This document shows positions 29,649 to 41,420 of a stretch of DNA of 64,000 nucleotides, piece by piece. How positions within the stretch are numbered: position 1 is the first letter of the stretch; every line of letters begins with the position of its first letter. The position numbers were made by a program, and so were the translations under genes. The stretch is from Limnomonas spitsbergensis. Taxonomy: Eukaryota; Chlorophyta; Chlorophyceae; Chlamydomonadales. The notes below the pieces were generated by a model. That model did not search any database. It was not told where the DNA came from and saw nothing but the letters and a program-made list of their open reading frames with translations. The stretch is taken from contig JAYJMM010000124.1 in NCBI GenBank assembly GCA_037349105.1, forward strand, positions 6,370,001-6,434,000, read 5' to 3'.

Positions 29649-30365
29649 TCACATAATCATTTCATAACACGGCAGCTTCCTCCCACCTTCCTGCCAGCCG
29701 TATGGGGAGTCCTTCACAACCAAGTGGAGGTGGCTGTCCTTCAGCAAGTGGTCCTGTGTCATGTACTGTGTCATGTGGCTGAACCTGATCACTCCGACCT
29801 ACAACAAAAAATTGAAGAGTCTCTCCTAGCCTGGAGAATACTGATGATGTACAATGCAGGGGGGGAAGTGCTGATGGTATGCTTGATCCAGGAATTGAGC
29901 ATCAGGATGAACGCACATGCACTGGCATGAACACTGTACTGCGGAGTAAAGGTTGTATGAAGGTAGACGAGAGTTATCAAGGTGCGTGGCAAAGGCATTC
30001 TTTCAACCAAGCAAGATACCCAGTACTTGCAATTTTCACTCCAGGTGAAGACTCAGGGACCACGTTGCCAAGAGCCGAGACGCCTGACTCGCCAGGTTCA
30101 GACTCCAGTATTGCAAGGTCTTGATTTAGAAGGTCCGAGGGAATTTTGTAAGCCCGCATGTCAATTGTTTTCTTGCCATTCCGTAACATGTCCACCCAAT
30201 TGCCCTGTGAGAATTAGACTTCTGCTCAAACGCCCAGCCAGTCGCATGATCTAGCCAATGTAGCCATGCAGCTCTGCAGTTTGCACCAATCATGCCCCAG
30301 TTTCAGTCGCACAGATATCCACAGGTCACCTTAATCTCAAATCCAAAGCTGCAGCTCTCCATCAT
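29649..30365 (-). CDS. Small ASCH-like domain protein, three exons
   Basis: Exons 30365-30330, 30204-30040 and 29798-29649 join in phase with GT-AG introns to give 116 residues. The sequence starts SFGFEIKGNWVDMLRNGKKT and continues IDMRAYKIPSDL, AILESEPGESGVSALGN, then VGVIRFSHMTQY and a DSPYGW near the end. W..ML..GKKTI..R followed by a strand holding an ILES-type segment, and later VG-I-F and YGW, is the layout of ASCH/PUA-like RNA-binding domains. The match is by eye and partial. Two tandem Met codons open the frame. The C-terminus may be longer: a GT just before the stop would allow splicing to another exon. Possible role in RNA binding or translation-linked processes, by family only. 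Confidence 0.45.
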
Positions 30366-30814
30366 TGATTGGTTAGCAGGAACCTCTCTGAAATTAAAGG
30401 GAGTGTTGACTAAATTATCATCCAAGAAGAGGGGCGGAATGTACGGGAACTACCTGTCGGATTCCGTATTTTTGAGGTGAGCAGCAGATAGATTGTCGGA
30501 ACTGATTGGAAAGAAGAAGAGAGCTGCTTTGGGATAGGCTGAACACATAGAAAGCGAACAGGAAAGATGACCCCCGCGTCCGGATCAACACACGATCTGC
30601 AAGTATGGAACAGGGAGTGTGAACTGAGTACATAGAGCTCCCGAGATCACATGCCATGGAGCTGGACCAGCAGCAACAGCTTGCGCATTATAGGGGCACA
30701 AGCAACCTCAAATGTGCATACTCTCATCCCTGACGAGACAAGTGGCACAGAGCTGTGTCACTGGCTGTGCATCATGGCTAAAAATCCTCCATCCGTTGTC
30801 TCACACACTTAGCC
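30366..30814. other. Intergenic
   Basis: No motif or convincing frame was seen. It probably holds the ASCH-like gene promoter. Confidence 0.3.
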
Positions 30815-31107
30815 ATGTGCCCATGTACCGGTATTGAGGATTTTGATATATATCTGAGGCCCAGGTGGTTACACGTTGAGTCTTTAGAAACTGAGCTTGT
30901 GGCAGAGTCAAGTCTGACAGACAACACGATGCTGGTGAGCCAGGGATCCGGACTGCTGCAACCCCAGTCCTGCCGCTCGCTGGTGGTTGACGTTTTCTAT
31001 TTCTGCCATGGATGCGCTGGGGCTACGATGGATGGCTATCTAAACATCGTGCATTTGAAATGCAAGGTCTTCACCTCAAGACATGACATGGGGAGCAGAG
31101 TCGTGAA
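30815..31107 (+). other. Possible coding exon, unrecognised
   Basis: A plus-strand frame encodes about 98 residues of mixed composition (YLRPRWLHVESLE, VVDVFYFCHGC) and is followed by a good donor (CAG|GTAAGT at about 31112). A second segment, 31173-31248, can be joined in phase and also ends with a GTAAG donor. No family is recognised and the model is incomplete, so this is only a candidate. Confidence 0.2.
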
Positions 31108-31112
31108 GTGCA

Positions 31113-32839
31113 GGTAAGTTGATGGTTTTAGGCGGAGCATTGAAATTTCTGCAACATCAATCCCCCGCAGAGGCTGCGGATGCTGAATTCGTGCGACCTG
31201 CACAAGCAGGAGAGAGCAAAAAAAACTAAGAACATTGAAACCACGGACGTAAGTGTGCGCTGCAGGCGGGCCCATTGTGTGCACGGCTTGAACGGAACTT
31301 CTAGAGCTCGGCGTTGGATATTGATGAGAGAAATGACGAAATTACTGGGCGTGGCCATTGTGCAGGTGCCATGCAGAGTCGGCGTGCATGCTTGCCTCTG
31401 GTGGAGTTTCAGCTGCGCATGTTCAAGCTAAGACCTTTTTATTTCAACATCGCGCTGGCCCACCGTGGGCTACTGCATGCAGAAAATGCATGCAGGCTCC
31501 TGCATGTGCTCCGTCCCGACACTTGCTAGCAGATTTGGAAGCCTGGCATCCACTGCTCCATCTCAAGCCTTGCAGCATAATAAACATAGAAATCAAGAGT
31601 GCACCTCATGGCTCCTTGTCTTGCCCCTCTCTTATCCCGACCATGCAGGCCTTTGGTCTTTGGCATGGTGATCTTCACCGCCTCAAGGAGATGATTCGCT
31701 TTTATGTCAGAAACAACTCCGCCTGGCACCAGAGAGCGGTTGCCCTTTAAAGCATGCTCAAGGCAGGCATCTCCACATCATACCCCACCAACCTTATCCT
31801 CATATCAGGAAGATATCTTGAGAGTTGCAGGCTATCGCTGCAGCGGTCGCGGCGGCAGCAGCAGGAGGGCCGATCCTTGAAAGAAGGTGGGAATGCTGCT
31901 GAGATTGCCCTACGTGTTAGCCGGGCTGCCCCAGAGGTTGTCATGAGTTGGGAGATCATAGCCTCACAGATTGAGCTGGCCCTGCACTACGAGGGCTGCT
32001 TGACCCACCAGCTAGGCAGCCATTCATGCTGCCTGTCTGCGCAAGCACGATGTCGCCCGCTACACGCAGGGCCATGCAGCAAGCATCTACCCCCCCCCCG
32101 TACCCGCAGGGCCACGCAGCGTGCATCTCCGCACTGACTGAAGTCCCATTGTGCTTGCCTCTGCGCTGACTACTCTGATGGAGCACTGCGCTGCTGGGCG
32201 GAGGCCTCTGGTGACTGCGCCTTGATTTGTCTGAGAATAGTGCATAGGAAAGCCCTTGCTGGCGGCGGCTGTGGCTGCGTTGCGGGCCACTGCTTCATGC
32301 AGCTACACTGCTAGAGGGGCTCAAACAAGTGGATTCTTTGGGCAGCAAGGACTGAAGATCGATCACGGTGCCAGCATGGTTGTCTTGGGCGCACAGGCAG
32401 CAGCTGCCTGCACTTTCAGGCCCTGAAGACACCTCGCCTGCTTGATGAGGGAGAGCAAACGGCCACAAAAGCGTTCTGGGCTTTATGCGATAGCTCTGGA
32501 GTGCTGTTGCCAGAGCGCTGGTGCCTATTTCAGGTTTATGATCAGGAGGAGTGTACCTACGTTCCGACAGGAACACAAACAAAGCCTTTCGAGTGATGTT
32601 TGTGCCCGATGGCACTCCTCACTTACTACCCATAACGTCCACCGTCAGACCTCTTATGTCTGTGCAGCAAATGCATCCTGCACTAGCAGAGGCTTGTCAC
32701 CCCCCCCTAGCTGAGCTGAATGTAAAGGCCATCTGCAGTGCCAGTGTTCCTGGTGCACCTAGTGTCAGATGCACCATTGGCTCTGCATTTCACCCTCACG
32801 TCATCACCAGCCACGCGACCTTGGGTGGGAGTTGCCCAC
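31113..32839. other. No identifiable gene
   Basis: Several short frames on both strands (for example 31754-32137 plus) have no motif or splice support. Nothing else was recognised. Confidence 0.3.
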
Positions 32840-33889
32840 CTGATGGTACCCAACACAGCTGATGGTGCCCAACACAGCTTATGGTACCCAACTCAGCTGA
32901 TGGTACCCAGCTCAACTGATAGTACCCAGCTTAACTGATGGTACCCAGCTCAACTGATAGTACCCAGCTCAGCTGATGGTACCCAACTCAGCTGATAGTA
33001 CCCAACTCAGCTGATGGTACCCAGCTCAGCTGATGGTACCCAGCCCAGCTGATGGTACCCAGCTCAGCTGATGGTACCCAACTCAGCTGATGGTACCCAG
33101 CTCAGCTGATGGTACCCAGCTCAGCTGATGGTATCCAGCTCAGCTGATGGTACCCAGCTCAGCTGATGGTACCCAGCTCAGCTGATGGTACCCAGCCCAG
33201 CTGATGGTACCCAGCTCAGCTGATGGTACCCAGCTCAGCTGATGGTACCCAGCTCAGCTGATGGTACCCAGCTCAGCTGATGGTACCCAGCCCAGCTGAT
33301 GGTACCCAGCTCAGCTGATGGTACCCAGCTCAGCTGATGGTACCCAGCCCAGCTGATGGTACCCAGCTCAGCTGATGGTACCCAGCTCAGCTGATGGTAC
33401 CCAGCTCAGCTGATGGTACCCAGCTCAGCTGATGGTACCCAGCTCAGCTGATGGTACCCAGCTCAGCTGATGGTACCCAGCCCAGCTGATGGTACCCAGC
33501 TCAGCTGATGGTACCCAGCTCAGCTGATGGTACCCAGCTCAGCTGATGGTACCCAGCCCAGCTGATGGTACCCAGCTCAGCTGATGGTACCCAGCTCAGC
33601 TGATGGTACCCAGCTCAGCTGATGGTACCCAGCTCAGCTGATGGTACCCAGCTCAGCTGATGGTACCCAGCTCAGCTGATGGTACCCAGCTCAGCTGATG
33701 GTACCCAGCTCAGCTGATGGTACCCAGCCCAGCTGATGGTACCCAGCTCAGCTGATGGTACCCTGCTCAGCTGATGGTACCCAACTCAGCTGATGGTACC
33801 CAGCTCAGCTGATGGTACCCAACTCAGCTGAATGTACCCAGCTCAGCTGATGGTACCCAGCCCAGCTGATGGTAGCCAGCAGGCAGCAA
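32840..33889 (+). repeat. 19-bp minisatellite, about 55 copies
   Basis: The consensus unit is CTGATGGTACCCAGCTCAG, with common variants CCCAGCCCAG and CCAACTCAG. Long central runs are nearly perfect, while the edges are diverged, as expected from slippage or unequal exchange. Each unit holds GGTACC and, across the joint, CAGCTG. Confidence 0.97.
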
Positions 33890-34007
33890 GCTTATGGTAC
33901 CCAGTAATCCATGTTAACCATCCCCAGCAAATTTTACCCAGCATTGAGCATGCTTTGCTGGAGCAAGCGTTAATTCCGGGTACACGCTTGAAGGCTCCGA
34001 GTCCAAG

Positions 34008-34228
34008 ACCGTGCATATCCATACCGTGCACAGGTACGACATGCAGATCCATATGATACAGATTCACTCCATGTTTATTCATGCCATGCCGACCTATACC
34101 GTGCAGGTCCACACCTTGCGGATTGCGGATCCATGCTGTGCAGATCCATGCTGTGCAGATCCATGATGTGCAGATCCACACCATGCAGATTGCGGATCCA
34201 TGCCATGCAGATCCAGTCCATGCATATC
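34008..34228 (+). repeat. Degenerate about 15-bp tandem repeat
   Basis: Repeated words CAGATCCATGCTGTG, CAGATCCATGATGTG, GCGGATCCATGCC and GTGCAGGTCCACACC, most regular at 34125-34180. Confidence 0.75.
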
Positions 34229-34590
34229 GCTGAAGATGGCAGCGTTTTTGGGGGGGATCACAAGATATTATAGTTATTTCAGCTTCTGTCTCCCCCCTTC
34301 CTGCCCCGTGTGTTGAATACCATACTGCCGCTGCTGCTTTGCAGCTGCACCTGCGATATGCATGCATGCCCCGGGAGCAGTGGATCTTATCTTTCAAATG
34401 CCCCAGCAGTGACAGCCTGGTAGGTCACCTAGATAGCTCTTCGGTCACTGGTTTGCTTTTTCAGTATCCAAGCATATGTTCCTCTTGTTCGAACTGCCTG
34501 GCCATTTCTATTAAGGCCGTTGGGTGGACGCTGAGACTAGTAGCACGTCCACCCAATAGGCTTACGGTAGTGTGACAAACTTCATGATTA
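34229..34590. other. Intergenic, nothing identified
   Basis: No frame or motif support. Confidence 0.3.
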
Positions 34591-34603
34591 ACTGATTTTC
34601 AGT

Positions 34604-34767
34604 ACTACGGGCTGCCTTTTCCTTTTTTTGGGGGGGGGGGGGTCTTTCTCCTTTGTGTTCTTCTCCTTCTTTCCCTCTTACCTTAAGTTTCTTTTGTTCC
34701 AACGGGACAGTTGGGCGCCCACGCGGTCGAGCCTTTATGAGCAGGGTCCAGAGGTGTAATGCCATTG
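34604..34767 (+). mobile_element. 5'-truncated LINE tail with target-site duplication
   Basis: Polypyrimidine 3' UTR followed by the terminal core (GGGCGCCCACGCGGTCGAG to GAGGTGTAATGCCATTG). It is flanked by 13-bp direct repeats ACTGATTTTCAGT (34591-34603) and ACTGATTTCCAGT (34768-34780), 12 of 13 identical. This is the signature of target-primed insertion and it fixes the 3' end of the family at about CATTG. Confidence 0.85.
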
Positions 34768-34780
34768 ACTGATTTCCAGT

Positions 34781-35157
34781 CTTTTTGTGTTAGTGCAGGG
34801 TTTCCAACTGTCCATGAGTTGAGTCCCTTAGTCTCTTAAGAGAAACTTGCATATCCCAGTGGAAAGAAAGAGGTTGGGAGGATGCAGAGCACCCAGGAGT
34901 CTACAACTCTCAGACCGGACACTAACCCACCACAGCTGTACACGGCAGGGTTCCACCATTGCACATGTCCAACTTACCAAGGGCGCAGCCCAAGACAGGC
35001 ATGATTAAGGTACCCTTTGAAAAACCATGTCACCGATTTGTCCTACACTGCAAAAGATATATCGGATCGGCCTGTCTCATGAGGCCTGGCGCCAGCGCCT
35101 ACCAGTCTACAATACTTTCCTCATCACTTTGCTCAGTTGCTGATACTTGCTTTGTGG
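34781..35157. other. No identifiable gene
   Basis: Nothing was recognised. Confidence 0.3.
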
Positions 35158-35345
35158 ACTGTGCAGTGGGCATTGTTGAGGGTTCGTCTCTAGGGATTCT
35201 GAGGCGCCGGTGTCGTTTGCCTTTCCGGCCTTCTCTTTTAACCCTTTTTTGTTGCTGTTGTTGTTGTTGTTTGCCCCCTTTTAAGTTTCATCCCTTCTCC
35301 CTTCTGATCAGTGGGGCGCCCTCGCGGCCAAGTAGGGGTGGGATA
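35158..35345 (+). mobile_element. LINE 3' UTR fragment
   Basis: Begins with TTGTTGAGGGTTCGTCTCTAG, similar to the 52230-52260 region of the larger LINE on the other strand, and ends with GGGGCGCCCTCGCGGCCAAG, partway through the terminal core. The last part of the core is missing. Confidence 0.65.
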
Positions 35346-35379
35346 TACTTGTTTTTGTGGAATTTTCTTTTCTTAAAGG

Positions 35380-35574
35380 CTTTGTTGAGGGCTAGTCTCT
35401 AGTGGAACTCAGGTGTTGGACTTGGTCTTCTTTGCCTTCCCGGACTCTCCTTTTGTTCCTTTCCCCCTCTCTTCCTTTTAATTCCTTCTTTACTACTCCA
35501 TTCTGAACAATTGGGCGCCCATGCGGTTGAGGTTTGAGCGGGCCCAGAGGTGTAACGTTATTGACTTGATGTGT
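35380..35574 (+). mobile_element. LINE tail, truncated at 5'
   Basis: Starts TTGTTGAGGGCTAGTCTCTAG, then a pyrimidine tract, then the complete terminal core (TTGGGCGCCCATGCGGTTGAG to GTGTAACGTTATTGACTT). Confidence 0.75.
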
Positions 35575-35899
35575 TAACCTCCTACCGCATGCAGGATATT
35601 CATCAGGCCTGATCATTCCTATGAAGTTTGTACTTGCTTGTAAGAAGCCTATTCGTACGAACTGTGTACCGGAAGGATGGCATATAGTACCAGGGCATTA
35701 TCGTTCCTGCCTTCATTCAACATGTGGACAGCAGGGGTGGATAATTGTGGAGAAGGGGTGGTCATTTATCTGATTAAGGCTGCCATGTGCTAATAGCCTT
35801 GGAACAAGGAATTGAAGCACGAGCAAGCCATTCTGAATTCCATTTGTGATGTCATTCAATGATACCGGCATTACCAGTAAATTATGATTTCACTTTGCA
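35575..35899. other. No identifiable gene
   Basis: Nothing was recognised. Confidence 0.3.
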
Positions 35900-35996
35900 G
35901 TGTTCGCCTTCCCTTTTTGTTTATTATTTACTCCCATCTGAACAACTGGGCGCCCTCGCGTCCGAGGCTGCACAGCCCAGAGGTGTAACGTCATTG
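35900..35996 (+). mobile_element. Very short LINE tail with 8-bp target-site duplication
   Basis: About 100 bases of pyrimidine tract and terminal core, flanked by ACTTTGCA at 35892-35899 and again at 35997-36004. Confidence 0.75.
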
Positions 35997-36233
35997 ACTT
36001 TGCATTGACGAGTATCTGCTCACCAAACACGTTCGCAATCATCCATAGCTCACACGTTCTCAGCCAGTAGTTCTCATATACACGAACCAAAATTGATACA
36101 TCTCCGTCTCAAAGGACGTTTTCTGACGGTTTTAATTTCCTGCTAAACCGGTACCAGGTAACACATTCGACAAAATTTCCAGTCATTGCTCCGCTTGTAC
36201 TCAAGGACTTGCTTAAGGCCATGTCTCCTCAAT

Positions 36234-37558
36234 TCACGAACCTAGTTCTGGGAAAACACTTCCAGTGCCATCCCCAGCTTTAGTGCTGGACGCTGTCTCT
36301 TCAACAACCGACTCTGCAACAGCGGCCGAAGGAGATGCCTTGGGAGCTTCAGCTGTGCCCTCCGAGGTGACAGACTTGAGAAACGAATCAATCTTATCCT
36401 GGGTCTTGGTCCTGCAGCAGGGGTGAAGTGGCTTTTGTTTTAGGCATCAACAGCCAGTCAAAGTAACGGACTCGAGGTGTATGAACATGCATTTTTGCGG
36501 TATACATTTTATCGGCAAATTTTTAAGCTTGACACATTTAAAACTGCAAGAGGACATCTCACCTCTCGGAGGGATCGGTGACATAGCGGTAGGTGAAAGT
36601 GGCGATCACAGCCAGGCCAACTGCGCCCAAATGAAGTCAAAATGTCAGAAAAGGGGAGTCAGAATTTAGTTAGGTATACCTCAGAATAGCCAATCATTAC
36701 TGGTTTTTGCCACTGGGCTTGCCACTGCCATTCAAAATCAATTCATGACATTTCAAACTGGCAGTTGCTGCACATTTGGACTAGATCAGGTACAAAAAGG
36801 CAAGGATGTCGCCTCATTTGCATTCCAAATTTGCAACACAGGGCAGGGGGCTCTCACCGAGCTCGAAGAAGTCGCCAAAGAAAGGCAGCTTGTCAATGAC
36901 ACTCATGGTTGCCCCAATGGCCACCTGGGCCACTACCACTCCCCCAAGGATAGCGATGATGGCAGGCTTCTCAGCATCAGCAGTCTCCTCCCAGACGGTC
37001 TGTTGAAGGGAAGGAGGGAAATAAACCGTGGCGTGTCTCAGCTTCTCATCATCAGCATTATCTTCCCAGACAGTCTGATGAAGGGAGGTGTTAAATCAGA
37101 AGATCACAGACACATGTATTGGGAGGCGGGATGATCTCTCTAGGCACTGCCCACCCATATTTTCGGCACACCCAGGATGCACCCAGAATCCAACCGACAG
37201 GCACTGGTACCTGGACAGTGGTGATCGCCTTATTGGCGTACTCCTGCGCCTTGGAAGAGTAGTCGACCTCCGTCTCCGCTCGCACCAGAACGGGTCGAGC
37301 AACTGGATAAAAAATCACGTCAGCGACAGCAGAAGAGAAGGAATCGCAACTCTATCCGTACCGCTGCTGTGGATCGACCGGAGAGGGGAAGAAGCCATGC
37401 CGCTCGCTTTTTGAGGAGCCCTGCGATCGGCAGAGCGTTATGACTGAGTCTCTTCCTCGTGAATTTTGCCGGTATGATACTTGAAGCTTCTCGCATAAGT
37501 GAAGTGGCAGATACCTCATCACGACGCTGGTCTTGAAGGAAGACCTAATGGCCTGCAT
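36234..37558 (-). CDS. CURT1-like thylakoid curvature protein (CAAD domain), six exons
   Basis: Exons on the minus strand: 37558-37515, 37420-37362, 37302-37211, 36999-36858, 36620-36563, 36411-36234. All introns are GT-AG and the product is 190 residues. The first 45 residues are rich in Ser, Arg and Ala with no acidic residue, and end near VRAE, typical of a plastid transit peptide. The mature part has VDYSSKAQEYANKAITTVQ, then two hydrophobic segments (AIIAILGGVVVAQVAIGA and LVGLAVIATFTYRYV) separated by DKLPFFGDFFE, and a C-terminal amphipathic segment (TKTQDKIDSFLKSV) followed by an acidic Ala/Ser-rich tail. Two membrane hairpins flanked by amphipathic helices are the CURT1/CAAD layout. 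Family members oligomerise at grana margins and bend thylakoid membranes. The gene appears intact. Confidence 0.85.
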
Positions 37559-38334
37559 TGTAAGAGGGCTGAGGGAGAGGAATAGAAATTTCGAAAGTCT
37601 AAGCAGAGAGAATCGTTGTGGCAGCAGATGGCGATTCCGATAGGGAACGGTTCAAAAGGATCGGATGAGGGGGGTTCGGAGCGTTACCGGAGAATTGAGG
37701 TGGAGAGACACTCAAGTTATGAACTCTCATGAGAGGAGGGCTGGGACGAGTTCAAGCAATTGATGGGTCAACCTGGAAATTGAAATTGAAGTCACATTCG
37801 TTTTCAATGCCTAATACCCAAAGTATTATGCCTGTCACCGAGTGGCTGTTGTCACCCTCTGGTAGTCAATATCCACACCTGGGATTCTTAGTACCCTAGT
37901 CTCCCCAGGAACTGGCATTTCAGCTGATTCGACCAGTACGTGCCATGGCAGCTTGCACACTACTTACACTGGAGTTATTTTACATGCAAACACTCATAAT
38001 TGCAGCTTAATTGACCCAGTCACCAGCCTCAGCCCTCCTGTTCAGAGGCAGACAGGCAGGCAGACAGGCCGACTCGCCGACTGGCTGTCAGCCAATGACG
38101 TGCCCATCACGCAAGAAACAGAAGGTTGGTCGGCAATTAAGCTTCCCCCATACACAAAGCCACGATTGGGGGTGTCCCAAGTTCAAAATATCATGCATGG
38201 GCAGCAAATCTTTGTTTCCCTGCCTCACAAATCTTGATTACCGGAATGACCCAGAAATACTGGCTTACCATTACCAGGTTCTTGTACTGTGCCTCAGATA
38301 AAGGGATGGCACACTGTAGCACTTCGCACTGCTT
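37559..38334. other. Intergenic, upstream of the CURT1-like gene
   Basis: No coding evidence. A short CAGGCAGACAGGC repetition lies at 38045-38075. The promoter of the CURT1-like gene should be near 37559-37900 but no element was recognised. Confidence 0.35.
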
Positions 38335-38400
38335 TTACGTTTATTTTGTGCTCGTACTGGTTTGCGGGCACCTGTCCCATGCATCAAATGTGATGCTCCG
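38335..38400 (+). repeat. Dispersed repeat, copy 2
   Basis: Partner of 27045-27110; shares GGGCACCTGTCCCATG followed by ATCAAATGTGAT. Confidence 0.6.
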
Positions 38401-39479
38401 CTGGACTGTAAAAACTGCACAAACTTCACGTACTTTATGAGCCCTGCAGGGCCGCGCCATGCTCATGACTGTCAGGCTCCTCTCCATTTCATGAAGGCAT
38501 TGTATCATGTCTATGACCATTGTACATTATTGAAAGCAGAACAGCGATTGGCTACATAGCATCCAGGGGCGCTACAATGACCCCTTCTAATTTGAGGGAA
38601 CACATGCAGGTTGAGAAAGAGTAAACAACCCAGAGGAGTAAATGTTGTGAGGCTGATCAAATGATCTGTCCGACATAACAAATGAGGTGGTCAAGCTGAT
38701 ATACCTGCCAAGGATATAATCGGAATCACCATCAAGAAGAAAAGGATCTAGGGGGGATGAACCAGGCATTGCAGCGCCTGGCAGGATCTGGGGCTTGAAC
38801 CCACCCATCAAAATTTAAGGCTTCGATTTGGAAACACGAAATATTGAATGTGTGCGTATGCTATACGGAATATCTATTGGTGAAGGGTCTCTTCAGGAAC
38901 CGCCCAAGTTGATTTACTCTGTCGGGTTGAGCTAACAACAGCCTGGCTGGCTGGCTGAGCTATATGTCCCTGACAATCCTGCTGCATCATGCCATTTTGA
39001 AATCTAATTTGTTTCTTAATTCCTCCAGGTGGGTGAGACAGGTATCATGCACGCTTGAACCCCCTTGCGGTGACGTCGTATGTGCGCGGCCCACTAACGA
39101 TTGCGGCAGCTTATGGACGTGTATTGATGGACAGCCATCACCGAGCGGATCCGGACTTGATTGGCGTACCGCCGGTGGCCCTAGCAGGTAGGCATGCTGA
39201 AGCAGGCTCCCTGGTCGTATGCCTTGACATCGTTGGATTCTACCTGCAACCCACACAACTTACAGTGGCTGCCGGCCCGGCCGTCCCTCACCCGATGCAG
39301 CAACCCTGTCTCAGATCCCCTGCCTAATATTTTGTGCCACTCAGGGATCACCCTATATTCGTTTCTTCCCATCCACCTGCCCTCCACCCCACCTGCCTTC
39401 CTCCCCCTCTCCAAAAGTTACCAACATCAGGCCTCCTATTATTCTATCCCGCACAGCAACTGGACAAGTAGGTATTTCC
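38401..39479. other. No identifiable gene
   Basis: A short coding-like stretch at about 39055-39190 (plus; YVRGPLTIAAAYGRVLMD) has no family match. The rest shows nothing. Confidence 0.25.
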
Positions 39480-41420
39480 TGCTTCCCACAATTCCCCCCC
39501 CCCCCCCATCATTATACTACCACACACACTCCTACCTCCTCTACCTCCCATCACACTACCCCCCCCCCCCCTCCCTCCTCTACCTCCCCTTTCACTATCG
39601 AACACACCCTCCCTCCTCCACCTCCCCTTTCACTACTGCATGCCCCCCTGCCTCCTACACCTCCCCTCTCACTACCCCCCCCCCCCCCCCTCTCTTCCCC
39701 CCTCCTCCCCTCTTCCCGCCTCCTACCCTCTGCGTCCCTCCTCCCCTCTGCCACTCTGCCCCCTCCTCCCCTCTTCCCCCTCCTCTCCTCTGCCTCCCTC
39801 CTCCTCTCTGCCCTCCTCCTCCCCTCTGTCCCCTCTGCCCCCCTCCTCTCCTCTGCCCCCTCCTCTCCTCTGCCTCCCTTCTCCTCTCTGCCCCCCTCCT
39901 CCCCTCTGCCCCTCTCCTCCCCTCTGCCCCCTCTGCCCCCCCTCCTCCCCTCTGCCCCCTCTACCCCCCTCCTGCCCTCTGCCCACCTCCTCCTCTCTGT
40001 CCCCCTCCTCTCTCCTGCCCCCCTCCTCCCCTCTGCCCCCCTCCTCCGCTCTGCCCCCCTCCTCCCCTCTGCCCCCCTCCGTCCCTCTGCCCCCCTCCTC
40101 CCCTCTACCCCCTCCTCCCCTCAGCCCCCCTCCTCACCTCTGCCCCCCTCCTCTCCTCTGCCTCCCTCCTCCCCTCTGCCCCCCTCCTGTCCTCTGTCTC
40201 TCTCCTCCTCTCTGCCCCCCTCCTCCCCTCTGCCCCCCTCCTCCCCCCTGCCCCCTTCCTCCCCTCTTCCCCCCTCCTCCCCTCTGCCCTCCTCATGTCC
40301 TCTGCCTCCCTCCTCCCCTCTGTCCCCTCCACCCCTCTGCCCCCTCCACCCCTCTGCCTCCCTCCTCCCCTCTACCCACCTCATCTACTCTGTCCCCTTT
40401 CTCCCCTCTGCCCCCCTCCTCCTCTCTGCCCCCCTCCTCCCCCCTGCCCCCCTCGTCCTCTCTGCCCCCTGCCTCCCCTCTGTCCCCTTCCTCCCCTCTG
40501 CCCCACTCCTCCTCTCTGCCCCCCTCCTCCCACCTGTCCCCCTCCTCCCCCCGGCCCCCTCCTCCCCCCGGCCCCCTCCTCCCCTATGCCCCCCTCCTCT
40601 CTGCCCCATCTTTCCCCTCTGCCCCCCTCCTCCCCTCTGTCCCCTCCTCCCCTCTGCCCCCTTATTCCTCTCTGCCCCTTTCTCCCCTCTGCCCCCTTCC
40701 TCCCCTCTTCCCACCTCCTCCCGCCTGCCCCCCTCCTCCCCTCTGTGCCCCTCCTCCCCTCTGCCCCCCTCCTCCCATCTGCCCCCCTTCTCCCATCTGC
40801 CCCCTTCCTCCCCTCTGCACCCCTCCTCCCCTCTGCCCCTCCTCTCCTTTGCCTCCCTTCTCCCCTCTGCCCCCTCCTGTCCTCTGCCTCCCTCCTCCCC
40901 TCTGCCCCCCTCCTCCCCTCTGCCTCCCTCCTCCCCTCTGTCCCCTCCTCCCCTCTGCCCTCCTCCTGTACTCTGCCTCCTTCCTCCCCTCTACCCCCCT
41001 CCTCCCCTCTGCCTCATTTCTCCCCTCTGTCCCCCTCCTTCCCTCTGCCCCCTCCTCCCCTCTGCCCCCTTTCTCCTCTCTGCCCCCCTCCTCACCTCTG
41101 TCCCTCTCCTTCCCCATGCCTCCCTCCTTCCTTCTACCCCCCTCCCCTCTGCCCCCCTCCTCCCCTCTGCCCCCCTCCTCCCCTCTGCCCCCCTTACTCC
41201 CCTCTGCCCTCCTCCTCCCCTCTGTCCCTCTCCCCCCCCTGCCCCCCTCCTTCCCTCTGCCCTCCTCCTCCCCCATGCCCCCTTCCTCCCCCTGCCCCCC
41301 TCCTCCCCTCTGCCCCACTCCGTCCCTCTGCCCCCCCTCCCCTCTTTCCCACTCCTCCCCTCTACCCCCTTCCTCCCATCTGCCCCCCTCCTTTCAACCT
41401 CCCTCCATCTGGGATGGCCA
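39480..41420 (+). repeat. Polypyrimidine satellite, about 18-bp unit (CTCTGCCCCCCTCCTCCC)
   Basis: Nearly 2 kb in which the plus strand is almost entirely C and T, with G about once per unit and almost no A. The unit is about 18 bases, with many length variants. It gives very long Pro/Ser/Leu frames on one strand and Glu/Gly/Arg frames on the other, which are artefacts of composition. Confidence 0.95.

Noticed and set aside
32840..33889. CRISPR-like array
   Set aside because: The 19-bp units abut directly with no spacers, and the surroundings are eukaryotic with spliced genes. It is a minisatellite.
34700..34771. SINE with pol III promoter
   Set aside because: The core lacks clear A and B boxes, 5' ends vary between copies, and two larger copies join the core to LINE coding sequence, so truncated LINE tails explain it better.
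38770..38815. tRNA-like B box (GGTTCAAGCCC on minus)
   Set aside because: No matching A box, acceptor stem or cloverleaf could be drawn around it.
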